Shown: positions 1 through 9,319, counted from the first letter of the stretch. The stretch: DNA of 64,000 bases from Secundilactobacillus hailunensis (GCF_005405185.1 NZ_BJDO01000007.1:8871-72870); one strand, 5' to 3'. Translations and numbers: made by a program. Notes: generated by a model from the sequence alone, not told the origin.

Positions 1-1125
1 AGCTACACGCGGACAGGAACCGTTGATGCAGTTACTGGTAAGATTATCAGTTATGGTGCTTGGACACCAACGACTGGGACTGGTGAAGGTCTTAGTGAAA
101 TTGATTCATCGGCTCTCAGTGGCTATACACCAACCAAGACTAAAGTTACCGGATTTGATACAGCTACATTGAAGGGAACTGATGCAGCGGGAACGGTAAC
201 TGTAACCTACAATCCTGATGCTCAAACAGTTCAGATTCACTATATTGATTTGACAGGTACAGATAAGACATCGGGCTGGACTGCAACAGATGGCACTGAA
301 GTGACATCGGCGGAGCAGACGTTGAATGGGACTACGGACGGCGTTTATACCAAGGGCATCGTTCTACCAATGAATTACGTGAAAGTCGGTCAGGATACCG
401 GTGCAGTTAGTGGGTTCTACGATAATACTGATAATAATAAGGACAATAAGGATAAAGCAATTCAGAATTATAACGTTTACGTCAAGCACGCCACGAAGAC
501 GATTACTCCAACTAGTGATCCGACTGATACTAATTTGAAAGCAACAATCACCCGGACCATCAACTACGTTTACGGCAATGATACTGTTGATCACCGTAAG
601 GGCGATCAAGCATTTGATACCGTTACTCAGCATCAAGATTACACGCGGACAGGAACCGTTGATGCAGTTACTGGTAAGATTATCAGTTATGGTGCTTGGA
701 CACCAACGACTGGGACTGGTGAAGGTCTTAGTGAAATTGATTCATCGGCTCTCAGTGGCTATACACCAACCAAGACTAAAGTTACCGGATTTGATACAGC
801 TACATTAAAGGGAACTGATGCAGCGGGAACGGTAACTGTAACCTACAATCCTGATGCTCAAACAGTTCAAATTCACTATATTGATTTGACAGGTACAGAT
901 AAGACATCGGGCTGGACTGCAACAGATGGCACTGAAGTGACATCGGCGGAGCAGACGTTGAATGGGACTACGGACGGCGTTTATACCAATGGCATTCTCC
1001 CACCAATGAATTACGTGAAAGTCGGTCAGGATACCGGTGCAGCTAGTGGGTTCTACGATAATACTGATAATAATGACAATCAGGATAAAGTGATTCAGAA
1101 TTATAATGTGTACGTTACACATGAA
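1..1125 (+). repeat. Tandem long repeat inside the MucBP protein
   Basis: Bases from 5 onward recur at 641 onward (offset 636 bases, 212 codons) with only scattered substitutions for more than 400 bases. The second copy is 12 codons shorter at its 3' end, after the NYNVYV segment. Near identity at synonymous positions indicates recent duplication or gene conversion. Confidence 0.9.
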
Positions 1126-1986
1126 ATTAGTCATACTCAAACCATAACGACACGGACGATTAACTACTTTATCCAAGGAACAACGACGCCAGTATATGCA
1201 TCCGTAGTGCAGCCATTGACTTGGAATATTGAAACGGATAAAGTCACTGGCGTTAGCGTTGCAACACCTCAGGGTGGTTACGATAAAGTGAACTCACCAC
1301 TTGTTTCTGGTTACACATTTGATACAGCTACTGTTGACGGTCAGTATCCAGCACCCGTAACTGGTAAGAGTGGTGGTAACGCCGAGGAGACGGTTTACTA
1401 CACGGCTAACCCAGTAATACATCCAGGTGGTGGCGATCCTATCCTAAGTCACCCAAACGATGGCGGTCCGACGCCTAATTCTCCAGTAACACCAAACCAG
1501 CCAGAAGCTGGCGAACCGATACCCGGTTCTCCAGTAACACCAAGCCAGCCAGGCAATAAAGGCACCACGCCAACAACTTCAACTGGTACGGCAACGGGTA
1601 AGAACCGGACGCCAAATCAGCCAGAAGCGAAACCAAAGACGGATGGCAGCTCAACCACGAACCAGTCAAGCGGTGGTATGGCAACCGGTAGTGTTGGAAA
1701 CGGTCGGGCAGATGCTACCGGTCAAATGAGCCAGATGACTTCCGCTCAGACCAGCGCAGGTCAAGCCTCATCCGCCCAGACTAACGTAACGACATCATCA
1801 TTAGCTGATCAGCAGACTGGTAATGGCACGGCTGCTTCTGATGGTACCGCTACTGGTAAGGCAACCACCAAGCTGCCACAGACTAGTGAACAAAGCACCA
1901 GCGTTTGGTCAGCCTTAGGACTTGGTATGATGAGTATCTTGAGTCTATTTGGTTTAGCAAAACGTAAGAAACACGATAATGACTAA
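1..1986 (+). CDS. MucBP-type mucus-binding LPXTG surface protein, 3' part
   Basis: The frame is open from the first base, so the N-terminus lies outside the window. The visible 661 residues hold long beta-rich repeats of the MucBP kind (TRTINY openings, INYVYGND, VQIHYIDLTGTDKTSGW), a diverged last unit around 1141-1420, a Pro/Thr/Ser/Gly-rich wall-spanning linker (about 1420-1870), the sortase signal LPQTS at 1873-1887, a hydrophobic helix and a basic tail (KRKKHDND). This is the layout of a sortase-A anchored adhesin of gut or plant lactobacilli; MucBP proteins bind mucin glycans. A strong terminator follows. The two large repeats are nearly identical, so repeat number may vary. Function as adhesin is inferred from the family; ligand unknown. 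Confidence 0.9.
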   Translation, partial: SYTRTGTVDAVTGKIISYGAWTPTTGTGEGLSEIDSSALSGYTPTKTKVTGFDTATLKGTDAAGTVTVTYNPDAQTVQIHYIDLTGTDKTSGWTATDGTEVTSAEQTLNGTTDGVYTKGIVLPMNYVKVGQDTGAVSGFYDNTDNNKDNKDKAIQNYNVYVKHATKTITPTSDPTDTNLKATITRTINYVYGNDTVDHRKGDQAFDTVTQHQDYTRTGTVDAVTGKIISYGAWTPTTGTGEGLSEIDSSALSGYTPTKTKVTGFDTATLKGTDAAGTVTVTYNPDAQTVQIHYIDLTGTDKTSGWTATDGTEVTSAEQTLNGTTDGVYTNGILPPMNYVKVGQDTGAASGFYDNTDNNDNQDKVIQNYNVYVTHEISHTQTITTRTINYFIQGTTTPVYASVVQPLTWNIETDKVTGVSVATPQGGYDKVNSPLVSGYTFDTATVDGQYPAPVTGKSGGNAEETVYYTANPVIHPGGGDPILSHPNDGGPTPNSPVTPNQPEAGEPIPGSPVTPSQPGNKGTTPTTSTGTATGKNRTPNQPEAKPKTDGSSTTNQSSGGMATGSVGNGRADATGQMSQMTSAQTSAGQASSAQTNVTTSSLADQQTGNGTAASDGTATGKATTKLPQTSEQSTSVWSALGLGMMSILSLFGLAKRKKHDND

Positions 1987-2008
1987 CGGCTTTTAAAGCT
2001 AGCTAGTG

Positions 2009-2041
2009 AAAAGCGCACTTCAATTTTGAAGTGCGCTTTTT
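2009..2041 (+). terminator. Rho-independent terminator after the surface protein
   Basis: A 15-bp perfect stem (AAAAGCGCACTTCAA against its complement) with a tiny loop, ending in T residues, starts 22 bases after the stop codon. Confidence 0.9.
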
Positions 2042-2094
2042 GCAACCTTATTTTCAGATAATTACCCGGCTAAATTCTAAAGGTTTTCTACGGA

Positions 2095-2125
2095 TTTACA
2101 TCAAATCTGGGCGATATGCTATAAT
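2095..2125 (+). promoter_or_regulatory. Promoter of the ftsW operon
   Basis: TATAAT at 2120-2125 is preceded by TGC, giving an extended -10. TTTACA at 2095-2100 is 19 bases upstream, a long spacing that the extended -10 would compensate for. Confidence 0.6.
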
Positions 2126-2174
2126 TAAGAAAGTTTATTTAAGAAAATTAGCGGAGTAGTTTGGGGATTTTCAA

Positions 2175-3380
2175 ATGCGAAGATGGCAGAGATTTAAGGC
2201 AGCAATCAAGAGAAATTTTAGCTTCAGAAAATTAAAAGATTTAGACTATTGGCTCATTGTGCCGTATCTGATTTTATGTGCGATCGGGGTCGTAATGGTC
2301 TATTCAGCCAGCTCTAACGTTGCCGTTCAAATGGGTTCAACACCAATCAGCTATTTGTTTAAGCAACTGCTGTTTGTGATACTAGGCTTTTGTATTGTGC
2401 TGGTTGTGTTCATGGTTCCGCGTCATGTTTGGTCTGACGGCTATCTGACTATGATCGCTTATGGTCTCTTATTTTTTGCATTGATTGGGTTGCTAGCCGT
2501 GGGTCAAACGGTTAATGGTGCGGCTGGCTGGTTTAGGGTGGGTTCCTTTAGTATTCAACCTGCTGAACTGGTCAAAGTGGTACTGATTTTATTAATGGCG
2601 AGAGCCTTGAGCGTGCCAGACTGGAATGACGATGTCGTTGGTGGCCACTGGTGGCGTGGTGTACGAGTTCCAGTGCTTATGTGTGCGATCATGGTCGGGC
2701 TGGTCTTTATTCAGCCGGACATGGGGAGTGCCGTGATCATTGCCACCATCATTTTCATTATGTGTCTGAGCAGCGGGTATTCGTTTAAAACCAGCTATAG
2801 GATCTTGGGTGGTGTGACCGCAATTATCGGGCTGGTGGTTTTCCCGATTGCTTTGATGCTGTCAGAATCAGGAACGGTCAAGTCTTATAAATTAGCGCGG
2901 TTAGTGGCCTTTATTGATCCCTTTGGCCATGCCAATGGGTCTGGTCAGCAACTGGTCAATTCATACTATGCCTTGAGTAACGGCGGGGTGTTTGGCGTTG
3001 GACTGGGCAATTCGATTCAAAAGCGCGGTTATTTGCCGGAACCCAACACCGACTTTATCATGGCGATTACCGGCGAAGAGCTTGGGCTGATCGGGGTGGT
3101 CATCATTATGCTGCTGCTGGGAATCATCGTTTGGCGAATCATCCGGATCGGTATTCGATCCGCTGATTCGTTCAATACCTTAGTCTGCTATGGCGTGGCG
3201 ACTTACTTTGCCGTTCAGGCTTTTATCAATGTCGGTGGGGTGATCGGCTGGCTGCCAATCACCGGGGTAACTTTTCCCTTTATCAGTTATGGCGGGTCAA
3301 GTATGTTTTCACTGACACTTTCTTTAGGAATTGTGTTAAATATTAGCGCGGATGAACGCAGAAGGCGGGGGTTAGCATAA
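2175..3380 (+). CDS. ftsW: SEDS family peptidoglycan polymerase FtsW
   Basis: The 401-residue protein has about ten membrane helices and the SEDS signature PEPNTDFIMAITGEELGLIG-like segment near residues 294-312, and a late ITGVTFPFISYGGSSM motif. SEDS proteins polymerise glycan strands from lipid II together with a class B PBP; FtsW acts at the septum and RodA in elongation. Its place directly upstream of the ylbG-rsmD-coaD cluster, as in other lactobacilli, favours FtsW over RodA. The stop overlaps the next start (TAATG). The ribosome binding site is weak (GGGGA). The call SEDS is certain; FtsW rather than RodA is inferred from context. Confidence 0.88.
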   Translation: MRRWQRFKAAIKRNFSFRKLKDLDYWLIVPYLILCAIGVVMVYSASSNVAVQMGSTPISYLFKQLLFVILGFCIVLVVFMVPRHVWSDGYLTMIAYGLLFFALIGLLAVGQTVNGAAGWFRVGSFSIQPAELVKVVLILLMARALSVPDWNDDVVGGHWWRGVRVPVLMCAIMVGLVFIQPDMGSAVIIATIIFIMCLSSGYSFKTSYRILGGVTAIIGLVVFPIALMLSESGTVKSYKLARLVAFIDPFGHANGSGQQLVNSYYALSNGGVFGVGLGNSIQKRGYLPEPNTDFIMAITGEELGLIGVVIIMLLLGIIVWRIIRIGIRSADSFNTLVCYGVATYFAVQAFINVGGVIGWLPITGVTFPFISYGGSSMFSLTLSLGIVLNISADERRRRGLA

Positions 3381-3667
3381 TGGATATTCAATCACGGACG
3401 AATCTGGTCGTATACGTGGCCAGTTTGCGTCAAGTGCGACAGCTGAAGCGGTATGGTCATTTGGAATACGTTTCAAAACGGATGCGCTATGCCATTATCT
3501 ATGTCAATGAGGAAGATGCTAAAGAGACGATTGGCCGTTTAAAGCAGCTGCACTTTGTTAAACGGATCATTGAGTCTCCTCGAAATGAACTGATGGATCT
3601 GCTGGGGTTATCCGGCAAGCCGGATGCCAAGGAAGATCAAATTAACTTTGAAGAGGATGAAGAATAA
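3380..3667 (+). CDS. ylbG: YlbG family protein (DUF2129/UPF0298)
   Basis: This 95-residue cytoplasmic protein matches the YlbG family in length, in its RTNLVVYVASLRQVRQLKRYGHLEYVSKRMRYAIIYV-type core and in position before rsmD. The family has no settled biochemical function. The C-terminus is acidic (NFEEDEE). Start overlaps the ftsW stop by one base, and its own stop overlaps the rsmD start in the same way, so the genes are probably translationally coupled. Confidence 0.85.
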   Translation: MDIQSRTNLVVYVASLRQVRQLKRYGHLEYVSKRMRYAIIYVNEEDAKETIGRLKQLHFVKRIIESPRNELMDLLGLSGKPDAKEDQINFEEDEE

Positions 3668-4233
3668 TGCGCGTTGTTGCAGGAGAGTATGGTGGCCGAC
3701 ATTTGAGAGCGGTCCCTGGAATGAAGACGCGGCCCACGACCGATAAGGTGAAGGAAGCCATGTTTAATATTCTGGGACCGTACTTCGATGGTGGGAGGAG
3801 TCTGGACTTGTTTGCGGGTTCGGGCGGTCTGAGCATCGAAGGGGTGTCGCGGGGCATCGACCACGCGGTATTGATCGATCGCCAAGGAGCGGCCATTAAA
3901 ACCATCAATCAAAATATCGCGGTGACCAAGGAACCCGACAAGTTCACGGTGATCAAACGGGATGCGGAAATTGCGCTCAAACAGCTGCAGGCTCAGCATC
4001 AAAGTTTTGATCTGATTTACTTTGATCCGCCGTATCGGGAACAAAAGATCGTCAAAGAAATTCAAGAATTGATAACCAATCAGTTTTTAAATCCAGAATG
4101 TCGAATCCTGTGTGAGACCAATCAAGAGGCTGTCTTACCGGCCGAAATTGGGGCCTGCACACGGATCGTTGAAAAGTCGTATGGAATTACTAAGGTGACG
4201 ATTTATCGCTATCAGGGAGGCGTCAGTGAATGA
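3667..4233 (+). CDS. rsmD: 16S rRNA (guanine-966-N2)-methyltransferase RsmD
   Basis: A 188-residue Rossmann-fold methyltransferase of normal family length. It shows the N-terminal RVVAGEYGGRHL and TRPTTDKVKEAMFNIL segments typical of RsmD, the SAM-binding DLFAGSGGLSIE motif (about residues 47-58) and the catalytic DPPY motif (about 119-122). It methylates G966 of 16S rRNA in the assembled small subunit. It overlaps coaD by four bases (ATGA). Confidence 0.95.
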   Translation: MRVVAGEYGGRHLRAVPGMKTRPTTDKVKEAMFNILGPYFDGGRSLDLFAGSGGLSIEGVSRGIDHAVLIDRQGAAIKTINQNIAVTKEPDKFTVIKRDAEIALKQLQAQHQSFDLIYFDPPYREQKIVKEIQELITNQFLNPECRILCETNQEAVLPAEIGACTRIVEKSYGITKVTIYRYQGGVSE

Positions 4234-4712
4234 CAAAAGCAGTCTATCCGGGCAGTTTTGACCCGCTTACCCTTGGACATTTAAACATTATTGAACGGGC
4301 CAGTCGCTTATTTGACCAGCTCATTGTGACCGTGGGTATCAATATCAGCAAAAATATGCTGTTTACACCTGAAGAACGGGTTGCCCTGATTCAAAAAAGC
4401 GTGTCCCATTTACCCAACGTCACGGTGCAGGCAGAAGACGGCTTAACGGTGCAATTTGTTAAGGAAGTCGGTGCTACGGTGATTGTTCGTGGTCTGCGTG
4501 ATTCAAGGGATCTTGCCTTTGAGTCGGATATTGCTAACATTAATCGCTATTTGGATCACTCCATTGAATCCGTCTTTTTGATGACTGATCCCAAGTATTC
4601 GTTCATCTCGTCCTCGATTCTAAAAGAGGTCCTGCACTTTAACGGGGACGTTTCCAAATTAGTTCCGCCGGCGGTTGCCGAAGCTTTAAATCAAAAGCAA
4701 AGGTTCGAATAA
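4230..4712 (+). CDS. coaD: Phosphopantetheine adenylyltransferase CoaD
   Basis: The 160-residue protein carries the nucleotidyltransferase motif GSFDPLTLGHLNII at residues 8-21 and the C-terminal ISSSILKEV motif (the family's ISSTxVRE). It transfers AMP from ATP to 4'-phosphopantetheine, the penultimate step of coenzyme A synthesis. Gene order rsmD-coaD-ylbL is the standard Firmicutes arrangement. Confidence 0.97.
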   Translation: MTKAVYPGSFDPLTLGHLNIIERASRLFDQLIVTVGINISKNMLFTPEERVALIQKSVSHLPNVTVQAEDGLTVQFVKEVGATVIVRGLRDSRDLAFESDIANINRYLDHSIESVFLMTDPKYSFISSSILKEVLHFNGDVSKLVPPAVAEALNQKQRFE

Positions 4713-4716
4713 TAAT

Positions 4717-5763
4717 ATGAAAAAACAAACGCGTAATAAGGTTCTTCAGTATGGCATCAGTATCGTCTTAGCGATTTTGATCCTGATTGGCTTTTTTTGG
4801 CCAATGCCGCAGTACATTGAATCGCCGGGTTCCGCTGACAATTTGAAATCATTTGTCAGCATTAAGGGCCATCCCGATAAACGTGCCGGTAAGTTCATGA
4901 TCACGTCAGTTAAGCTGGCGCAAGCCCGGCCAGTGACGTACTTGCTGGCTAAGGTGACACCGTACAGTTCAATTGAAAGCGAACAAAGCGTTACGGGCGG
5001 GCAAAACAATGATACATACGTAAAAATGCAGGATTTTTATATGCAAAGTGCCATTAACGAAGCCAAAGCGGTGGCGGTTAAAGCAGCGCACAAAAAAGTG
5101 ACGAAAAATTATTTAGGCATCTACGTCATGGACGTGCAGAAGAATTCTCGGTTCAAACACCTTAAAGTGGGCGATACCATTACTAAAGTTGATGGTCACC
5201 ACTTTGAAAACGCCTTTGGCTTTCAAAAATTTATTGCTAAAAAGTCAGTTGGGGAGCGACTGCGGGTTCAGTATCAGCACAATGGTAAGCTGAAAACAAC
5301 CACTGCACCCCTGATCAAACTGTCCAATGGTCGAACTGGTATTGGCATTCTTTTGACTGATAATGTGAAGATTAAAACTCAGCCAAACGTCAAGGTCAAT
5401 CCGGGACAGATTGGCGGGCCATCTGGCGGGCTGATGTTTAGTCTGCAGATCTATGGTCAATTAACTAACAAGAACATTCGTCATGGTCAAAACATTGCCG
5501 GTACTGGGACCATCAATCCGGATGGCACAGTGGGTGAAATTGGTGGGATCGATAAAAAGATCGTGGCGGCTCATAAGGCTGGCGCAACCATTTTCTTTGC
5601 GCCGTACCTAAAGCCGACTAAGGCCGTTTTGCAGCTGGAACCCGGCCACGTGACGAATTATCAATTAGCTAAAAGAACGGCTCAAAAAGTGGCACCGCAC
5701 ATGAAAGTCGTGCCGGTTTCTAACTTTAACCAAGCTGTTCGTTACTTGAATACGCACCACTAA
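4717..5763 (+). CDS. YlbL/SepM-like membrane PDZ-Lon-type serine protease
   Basis: The 348-residue protein has one N-terminal membrane helix (about 11-29), a PDZ domain (about 130-205) and a C-terminal Lon-type S16 domain. Ser236 in the GGPSGG motif and Lys281 in GGIDKK form the expected Ser-Lys dyad, so it looks catalytically intact. The active domain would face outside. In streptococci the homologue SepM trims competence peptide; in Bacillus YlbL is linked to recovery from DNA damage. Substrate here is unknown. It starts five bases after coaD and ends the operon. Confidence 0.88.
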   Translation: MKKQTRNKVLQYGISIVLAILILIGFFWPMPQYIESPGSADNLKSFVSIKGHPDKRAGKFMITSVKLAQARPVTYLLAKVTPYSSIESEQSVTGGQNNDTYVKMQDFYMQSAINEAKAVAVKAAHKKVTKNYLGIYVMDVQKNSRFKHLKVGDTITKVDGHHFENAFGFQKFIAKKSVGERLRVQYQHNGKLKTTTAPLIKLSNGRTGIGILLTDNVKIKTQPNVKVNPGQIGGPSGGLMFSLQIYGQLTNKNIRHGQNIAGTGTINPDGTVGEIGGIDKKIVAAHKAGATIFFAPYLKPTKAVLQLEPGHVTNYQLAKRTAQKVAPHMKVVPVSNFNQAVRYLNTHH

Positions 5764-5775
5764 GATACGCACTAC

Positions 5776-5819
5776 AAAAAACGTTTCGAGAAGTCAGACT
5801 GATTTCTCGGAACGTTTTT
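5776..5819 (+). terminator. Terminator after the ylbL-like gene
   Basis: A stem of AAAAACGTTTCGAGAA against TTCTCGGAACGTTTTT (one mismatch or wobble) around a roughly ten-base loop, ending in a T run. Confidence 0.9.
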
Positions 5820-5866
5820 AGCTATCCTTCCGTAGTTAGTGTTACAGAGAGGGGGAAGCAGAAGAA

Positions 5867-6532
5867 GTGGATAGGTTAAGAGAACTATTGGAAAACAGTA
5901 GTCGGCAAACTTGGATCATTATCGGGCTGAGTTTAACGACCATTATTGCGGTGGGTATTTTACTGCTAGGTAGTCGACCGGCAGCCAGTACCCAGCCCGA
6001 ATTGGCGTCATCGGCCTTGATCTCTGGATCGGAGTCGCTGGCGTCAACCAGTTCTGCTGGCACGACCAGTCAGACCAGCGTGACGACCACGATGTACGTG
6101 GATGTCAAAGGCGCCGTTAAACAGCCTGGCATGAAAAAGGTGGAGTCTACTATGCGGGTCATTGATGCGGTTCAGTTAGCCGGCGGATTTACGAGTAGCG
6201 CGGATGAAAAGCAGGTTAATCTCGCTCAGAAACTGACCGATTCGCAGGTCGTTTATATTCCGAAGCACGGTGAAAAGGTGCCGGCTTCAGCGGCTGGAAC
6301 GCCAGCTACGGGTGGTGGTGCCGGTACCGAAAGTCAGGCACCTCAAGTGAATCTGAATACGGCGGATGCGACCGAATTACAGCAATTGGACGGTGTGGGT
6401 GAGAAGAAGGCCGAAAAGATTCTTGCTTATCGGCAAGAACACGGTGGTTTTAAATCGGCGGATGACCTGAAAAACGTTAATGGCTTTGGCGACAAGACGT
6501 TAGAACGGCTGCGACCGCAAATCGTGGTCTAA
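5867..6532 (+). CDS. comEA: Competence DNA-binding protein ComEA
   Basis: A 221-residue protein with a single membrane helix (about 18-36), a Ser/Thr-rich spacer, a SLBB-type domain (about 74-131, YVDVKGAVKQPG) and a C-terminal helix-hairpin-helix pair (LNTADATELQQLDGVGEKKA onward, about 162-221). ComEA binds incoming double-stranded DNA at the outer face of the membrane and passes it to ComEC. The start is GTG, preceded by a GAGGGGG ribosome binding site 11 bases upstream. First of the comE genes; all three read intact here. Confidence 0.95.
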   Translation: MDRLRELLENSSRQTWIIIGLSLTTIIAVGILLLGSRPAASTQPELASSALISGSESLASTSSAGTTSQTSVTTTMYVDVKGAVKQPGMKKVESTMRVIDAVQLAGGFTSSADEKQVNLAQKLTDSQVVYIPKHGEKVPASAAGTPATGGGAGTESQAPQVNLNTADATELQQLDGVGEKKAEKILAYRQEHGGFKSADDLKNVNGFGDKTLERLRPQIVV

Positions 6533-6534
6533 AA

Positions 6535-6564
6535 TTATCATGTTCGAATGAAATTTGGTATACT
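6535..6564 (+). promoter_or_regulatory. Possible promoter upstream of comEB
   Basis: TTATCA (6535-6540) and TATACT (6559-6564) are separated by 18 bases. It lies right at the comEA stop codon, so comEB may be transcribed independently of competence. Moderate match only. Confidence 0.4.
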
Positions 6565-6597
6565 AAACCAGACAATTAGATGATGGAGGCAGAGCTT

Positions 6598-7086
6598 TTG
6601 GCGAATAAAAGAATTCCTTGGGATCAATATTTTATGATGCAATCGGTCTTGCTGGCCAGCCGAAGTACTTGTAACCGACTCTCAGTGGGTGCCACGATCG
6701 TGCGTGATCGCCGGATCATTGCGGGTGGCTATAACGGCTCCGTATCCGGTGACGTTCACTGTACCGATGAGGGCTGTTACCTCGTTGACGGCCACTGTTT
6801 ACGGACGATTCATGCGGAAATGAATGCCATTTTACAGTGTGCGAAGTTCGGTGAAGCCACGGATGGCGCCGAAATCTACGTGACCGATTTTCCTTGTCTG
6901 CAGTGTACTAAGATGCTGCTGCAGGCTGGTATTCGGAAAATTTCGTACCTGCACAACTATCACAATGATCCGTACGCGATGTCGTTGATCAAGTTAAAGC
7001 AGGTCGATCTGCATCAAGTGACCCTTGATTCCGAAGCAATCGAACGGGCGTCAGTGGACGCTTATTTACAAGATCATCAATCATAA
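6598..7086 (+). CDS. comEB: ComE operon protein 2, dCMP deaminase family
   Basis: A zinc-dependent cytidine/deoxycytidylate deaminase of 162 residues: the HAEMNAI motif supplies the His ligand and catalytic Glu, and PCLQC the two Cys ligands. I place the start at the TTG at 6598 because a GGAGG site (6585-6589) sits eight bases before it; an in-frame ATG at 6580 would put that site inside the gene. It probably makes dUMP from dCMP; in Bacillus the gene is dispensable for transformation. Confidence 0.92.
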   Translation: MANKRIPWDQYFMMQSVLLASRSTCNRLSVGATIVRDRRIIAGGYNGSVSGDVHCTDEGCYLVDGHCLRTIHAEMNAILQCAKFGEATDGAEIYVTDFPCLQCTKMLLQAGIRKISYLHNYHNDPYAMSLIKLKQVDLHQVTLDSEAIERASVDAYLQDHQS

Positions 7087-9319
7087 CGTCATTTGGTTAG
7101 CCATTTTAGCGGGCTGTTTAAGCGGTTGCTTTTTTGGCTTAACCTGGCTATCAGTGATCTTAACGGCGCTTTGGTTGGTACGGCTGATTTGTTTACGTGA
7201 TCGAACAGTCTTAATGTGGTCAGCACTTGTGCTGATCATTTTTAGTGGCTTATTTTGGCGCACGCAGCAACTGGCGCAGACACGAACAATGCCTGATCAG
7301 ACGGGGGCATCCCTGCAGTTAACGGTGCAGCCGGATGAACTGCGGGTGGAAAACGGCCGCGTTCAGTTAAGTGGCAAAACTAGCGCTGGCCAAACGATTC
7401 AGGGGCAATACTTTGCTGATGATCAAGCGCTGCTGCAAAGCTTACAGATTAAGCAAACCACTAAAATGTTGGTTCACGGCGATATTAGCCGGTTCCAGCC
7501 AGCAACTAATGATAATGAGTTTGATTTTCGGCAGTATCAAAGTCATCAGGGCATTTATAACACCATTAAAATTGACCGATTGACGCCAATTACGACGTTG
7601 CGGGCAACTGATCCGTTCACTTGGTGGGTCAACGCGTGCCATGCGCTGCGAGCACGATTAGTTCAAGCGACTAAAACGTTACCCAGTACGCTGCAACTAT
7701 ACGTTCAGGGCCTGTTTTTAGGGTGGCGGGCAACGGACTTTTATGAGTCATTGACCGCGGTGACCGATCTTGGTCTGATCCACCTGTTCAGTATTTCTGG
7801 GTTTCACATTGTCTGGATCGTTGCTGCAGTCAGCTGGTGTCTGCGCCGATTAGGGTTCACGCAGACGCCCATTGCAGTGCTGTTACTGTTGTTGCTGCCG
7901 ACCTATTACATTTTAGCCGGTGCGCAAGTCGGACTGCTGCGTGCTGTTGCAGTGGTAGTCTTAGGTTTAGTGGCTCACTTGTGTGGCTGGCGCTTAACGG
8001 GTTTAACCGTCTGGGGGCTGAGCTTATTGCTGGGGCTGATTGTTCAGCCAGCGTTACTGATGCATTTAGGTGGTCAATTAAGCTATGGTTTAGCGTTTGG
8101 TCTGTTATTCACCAAGCAGTTTGGTGTGCTGAAAACCACGGTGATGTTAAATCTGTTGAGTCTACCGCTGATCCTCTATCACGTTTATCAGTGGCACGTG
8201 CTGGCGATGTTTGTTAATTTGCTGATTTTACCGCTCTTTAGTGTTTGCATTTTCCCCCTCGTTTTAGTGGCCGGCATTGGCGGTCACTGGCTACCTTGGC
8301 TGACTGACTTCACAGAATGGCTGTTAAAGGGCTTTACTGGCGGTTTGAACTGGTTGGATAGCTTGCCGGGGATGATCGTGTTTGGCAAACCAGCTGCGTG
8401 GGTAGTGGGCGTTTTGACGATTTTGACATTGGCTCTCATGACCCAGAAATTCAAGAAATGGTTGCCAGTTATCTTAGGAACCGTTTATCTGGCCAGCTTT
8501 TTAATCATTCATTTACCAGCTACTGGCGAAGTGACATTTTTCGATATTGGCCAGGGGGATAGCTTTTTAGTTCGTTCACCGTATAATCGGCAGATCACCA
8601 TGATCGACACTGGTGGCCGCGTGAACTTTGGCGGCCAAAAAATCAGTGGGCGCTCACGGGCGCAACGCATTAGCATCAACTATTTAAAAAGTCAGGGGAT
8701 TGCCCACATTGATAACCTCTGCCTGTCGCATCAGGACGCCGATCATGTCGGCGACGTTGGTGATGTGTTGAAGGGAATGCACGTTAAACGGCTATACATT
8801 CCGCTGGGGATGAATCAAAATCCGCAGTTCATGCAGCGAATTCGGCCTTACATTAAAAACACCCAACTGATTCCGGTGCAAGCGGGTCAAAAAATTAGCG
8901 ATACGCCTTTGACGGTGGTTCATCCGTTCAAACCGGGCCTCGGGACTAACGAAGACTCAATGGTGTTAGCGGGGCAGGTTGCTGGTTTACGCTGGTTATT
9001 TACGGGTGATCTAGATCGCGCAGGCGAACGGGAAATCTTAAACCGCTACCCGGCATTGCAAGTAGACGTGTTAAAATTAGGACATCACGGCAGCAAGACG
9101 GCCACTGATCCGGAAGTGGTCAAACAGCTGCAACCTAAAATTGGCATCATTTCTGCTGGCCGAAATAATCGTTATGGCCATCCTAATCAGGAGACTTTAG
9201 CAATACTGGCAGAAAATCAGATACCGGTGTTTAACACCCAGACGAACGGGATGATTTGTTACCGGTATACTAACGGTGGCGGTCGTTGGCAGACCTTTTT
9301 AAAGGAGAATTTATCGTGA
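7025..9319 (+). CDS. comEC: Competence DNA uptake channel ComEC
   Basis: About 764 residues: N-terminal membrane segments and DUF4131-like region, a central polytopic competence domain, and a C-terminal metallo-beta-lactamase domain with LSHQDADHVGD and LGHHGSKTATDPE metal motifs. ComEC forms the membrane channel for single-stranded DNA; the MBL domain is thought to degrade the other strand. The start is uncertain: the only in-frame common codon upstream is TTG at 7025, inside comEB and with no visible ribosome binding site, so coupling to comEB or a rare start is possible. The stop overlaps holA (GTGA). Confidence 0.92.
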   Translation: MIPKQSNGRQWTLIYKIINHNVIWLAILAGCLSGCFFGLTWLSVILTALWLVRLICLRDRTVLMWSALVLIIFSGLFWRTQQLAQTRTMPDQTGASLQLTVQPDELRVENGRVQLSGKTSAGQTIQGQYFADDQALLQSLQIKQTTKMLVHGDISRFQPATNDNEFDFRQYQSHQGIYNTIKIDRLTPITTLRATDPFTWWVNACHALRARLVQATKTLPSTLQLYVQGLFLGWRATDFYESLTAVTDLGLIHLFSISGFHIVWIVAAVSWCLRRLGFTQTPIAVLLLLLLPTYYILAGAQVGLLRAVAVVVLGLVAHLCGWRLTGLTVWGLSLLLGLIVQPALLMHLGGQLSYGLAFGLLFTKQFGVLKTTVMLNLLSLPLILYHVYQWHVLAMFVNLLILPLFSVCIFPLVLVAGIGGHWLPWLTDFTEWLLKGFTGGLNWLDSLPGMIVFGKPAAWVVGVLTILTLALMTQKFKKWLPVILGTVYLASFLIIHLPATGEVTFFDIGQGDSFLVRSPYNRQITMIDTGGRVNFGGQKISGRSRAQRISINYLKSQGIAHIDNLCLSHQDADHVGDVGDVLKGMHVKRLYIPLGMNQNPQFMQRIRPYIKNTQLIPVQAGQKISDTPLTVVHPFKPGLGTNEDSMVLAGQVAGLRWLFTGDLDRAGEREILNRYPALQVDVLKLGHHGSKTATDPEVVKQLQPKIGIISAGRNNRYGHPNQETLAILAENQIPVFNTQTNGMICYRYTNGGGRWQTFLKENLS

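Noticed and set aside
1-1125. Large tandem repeats as a CRISPR or satellite array
   Set aside because: The repeats are in frame, code for MucBP-type protein repeats and are hundreds of bases long.
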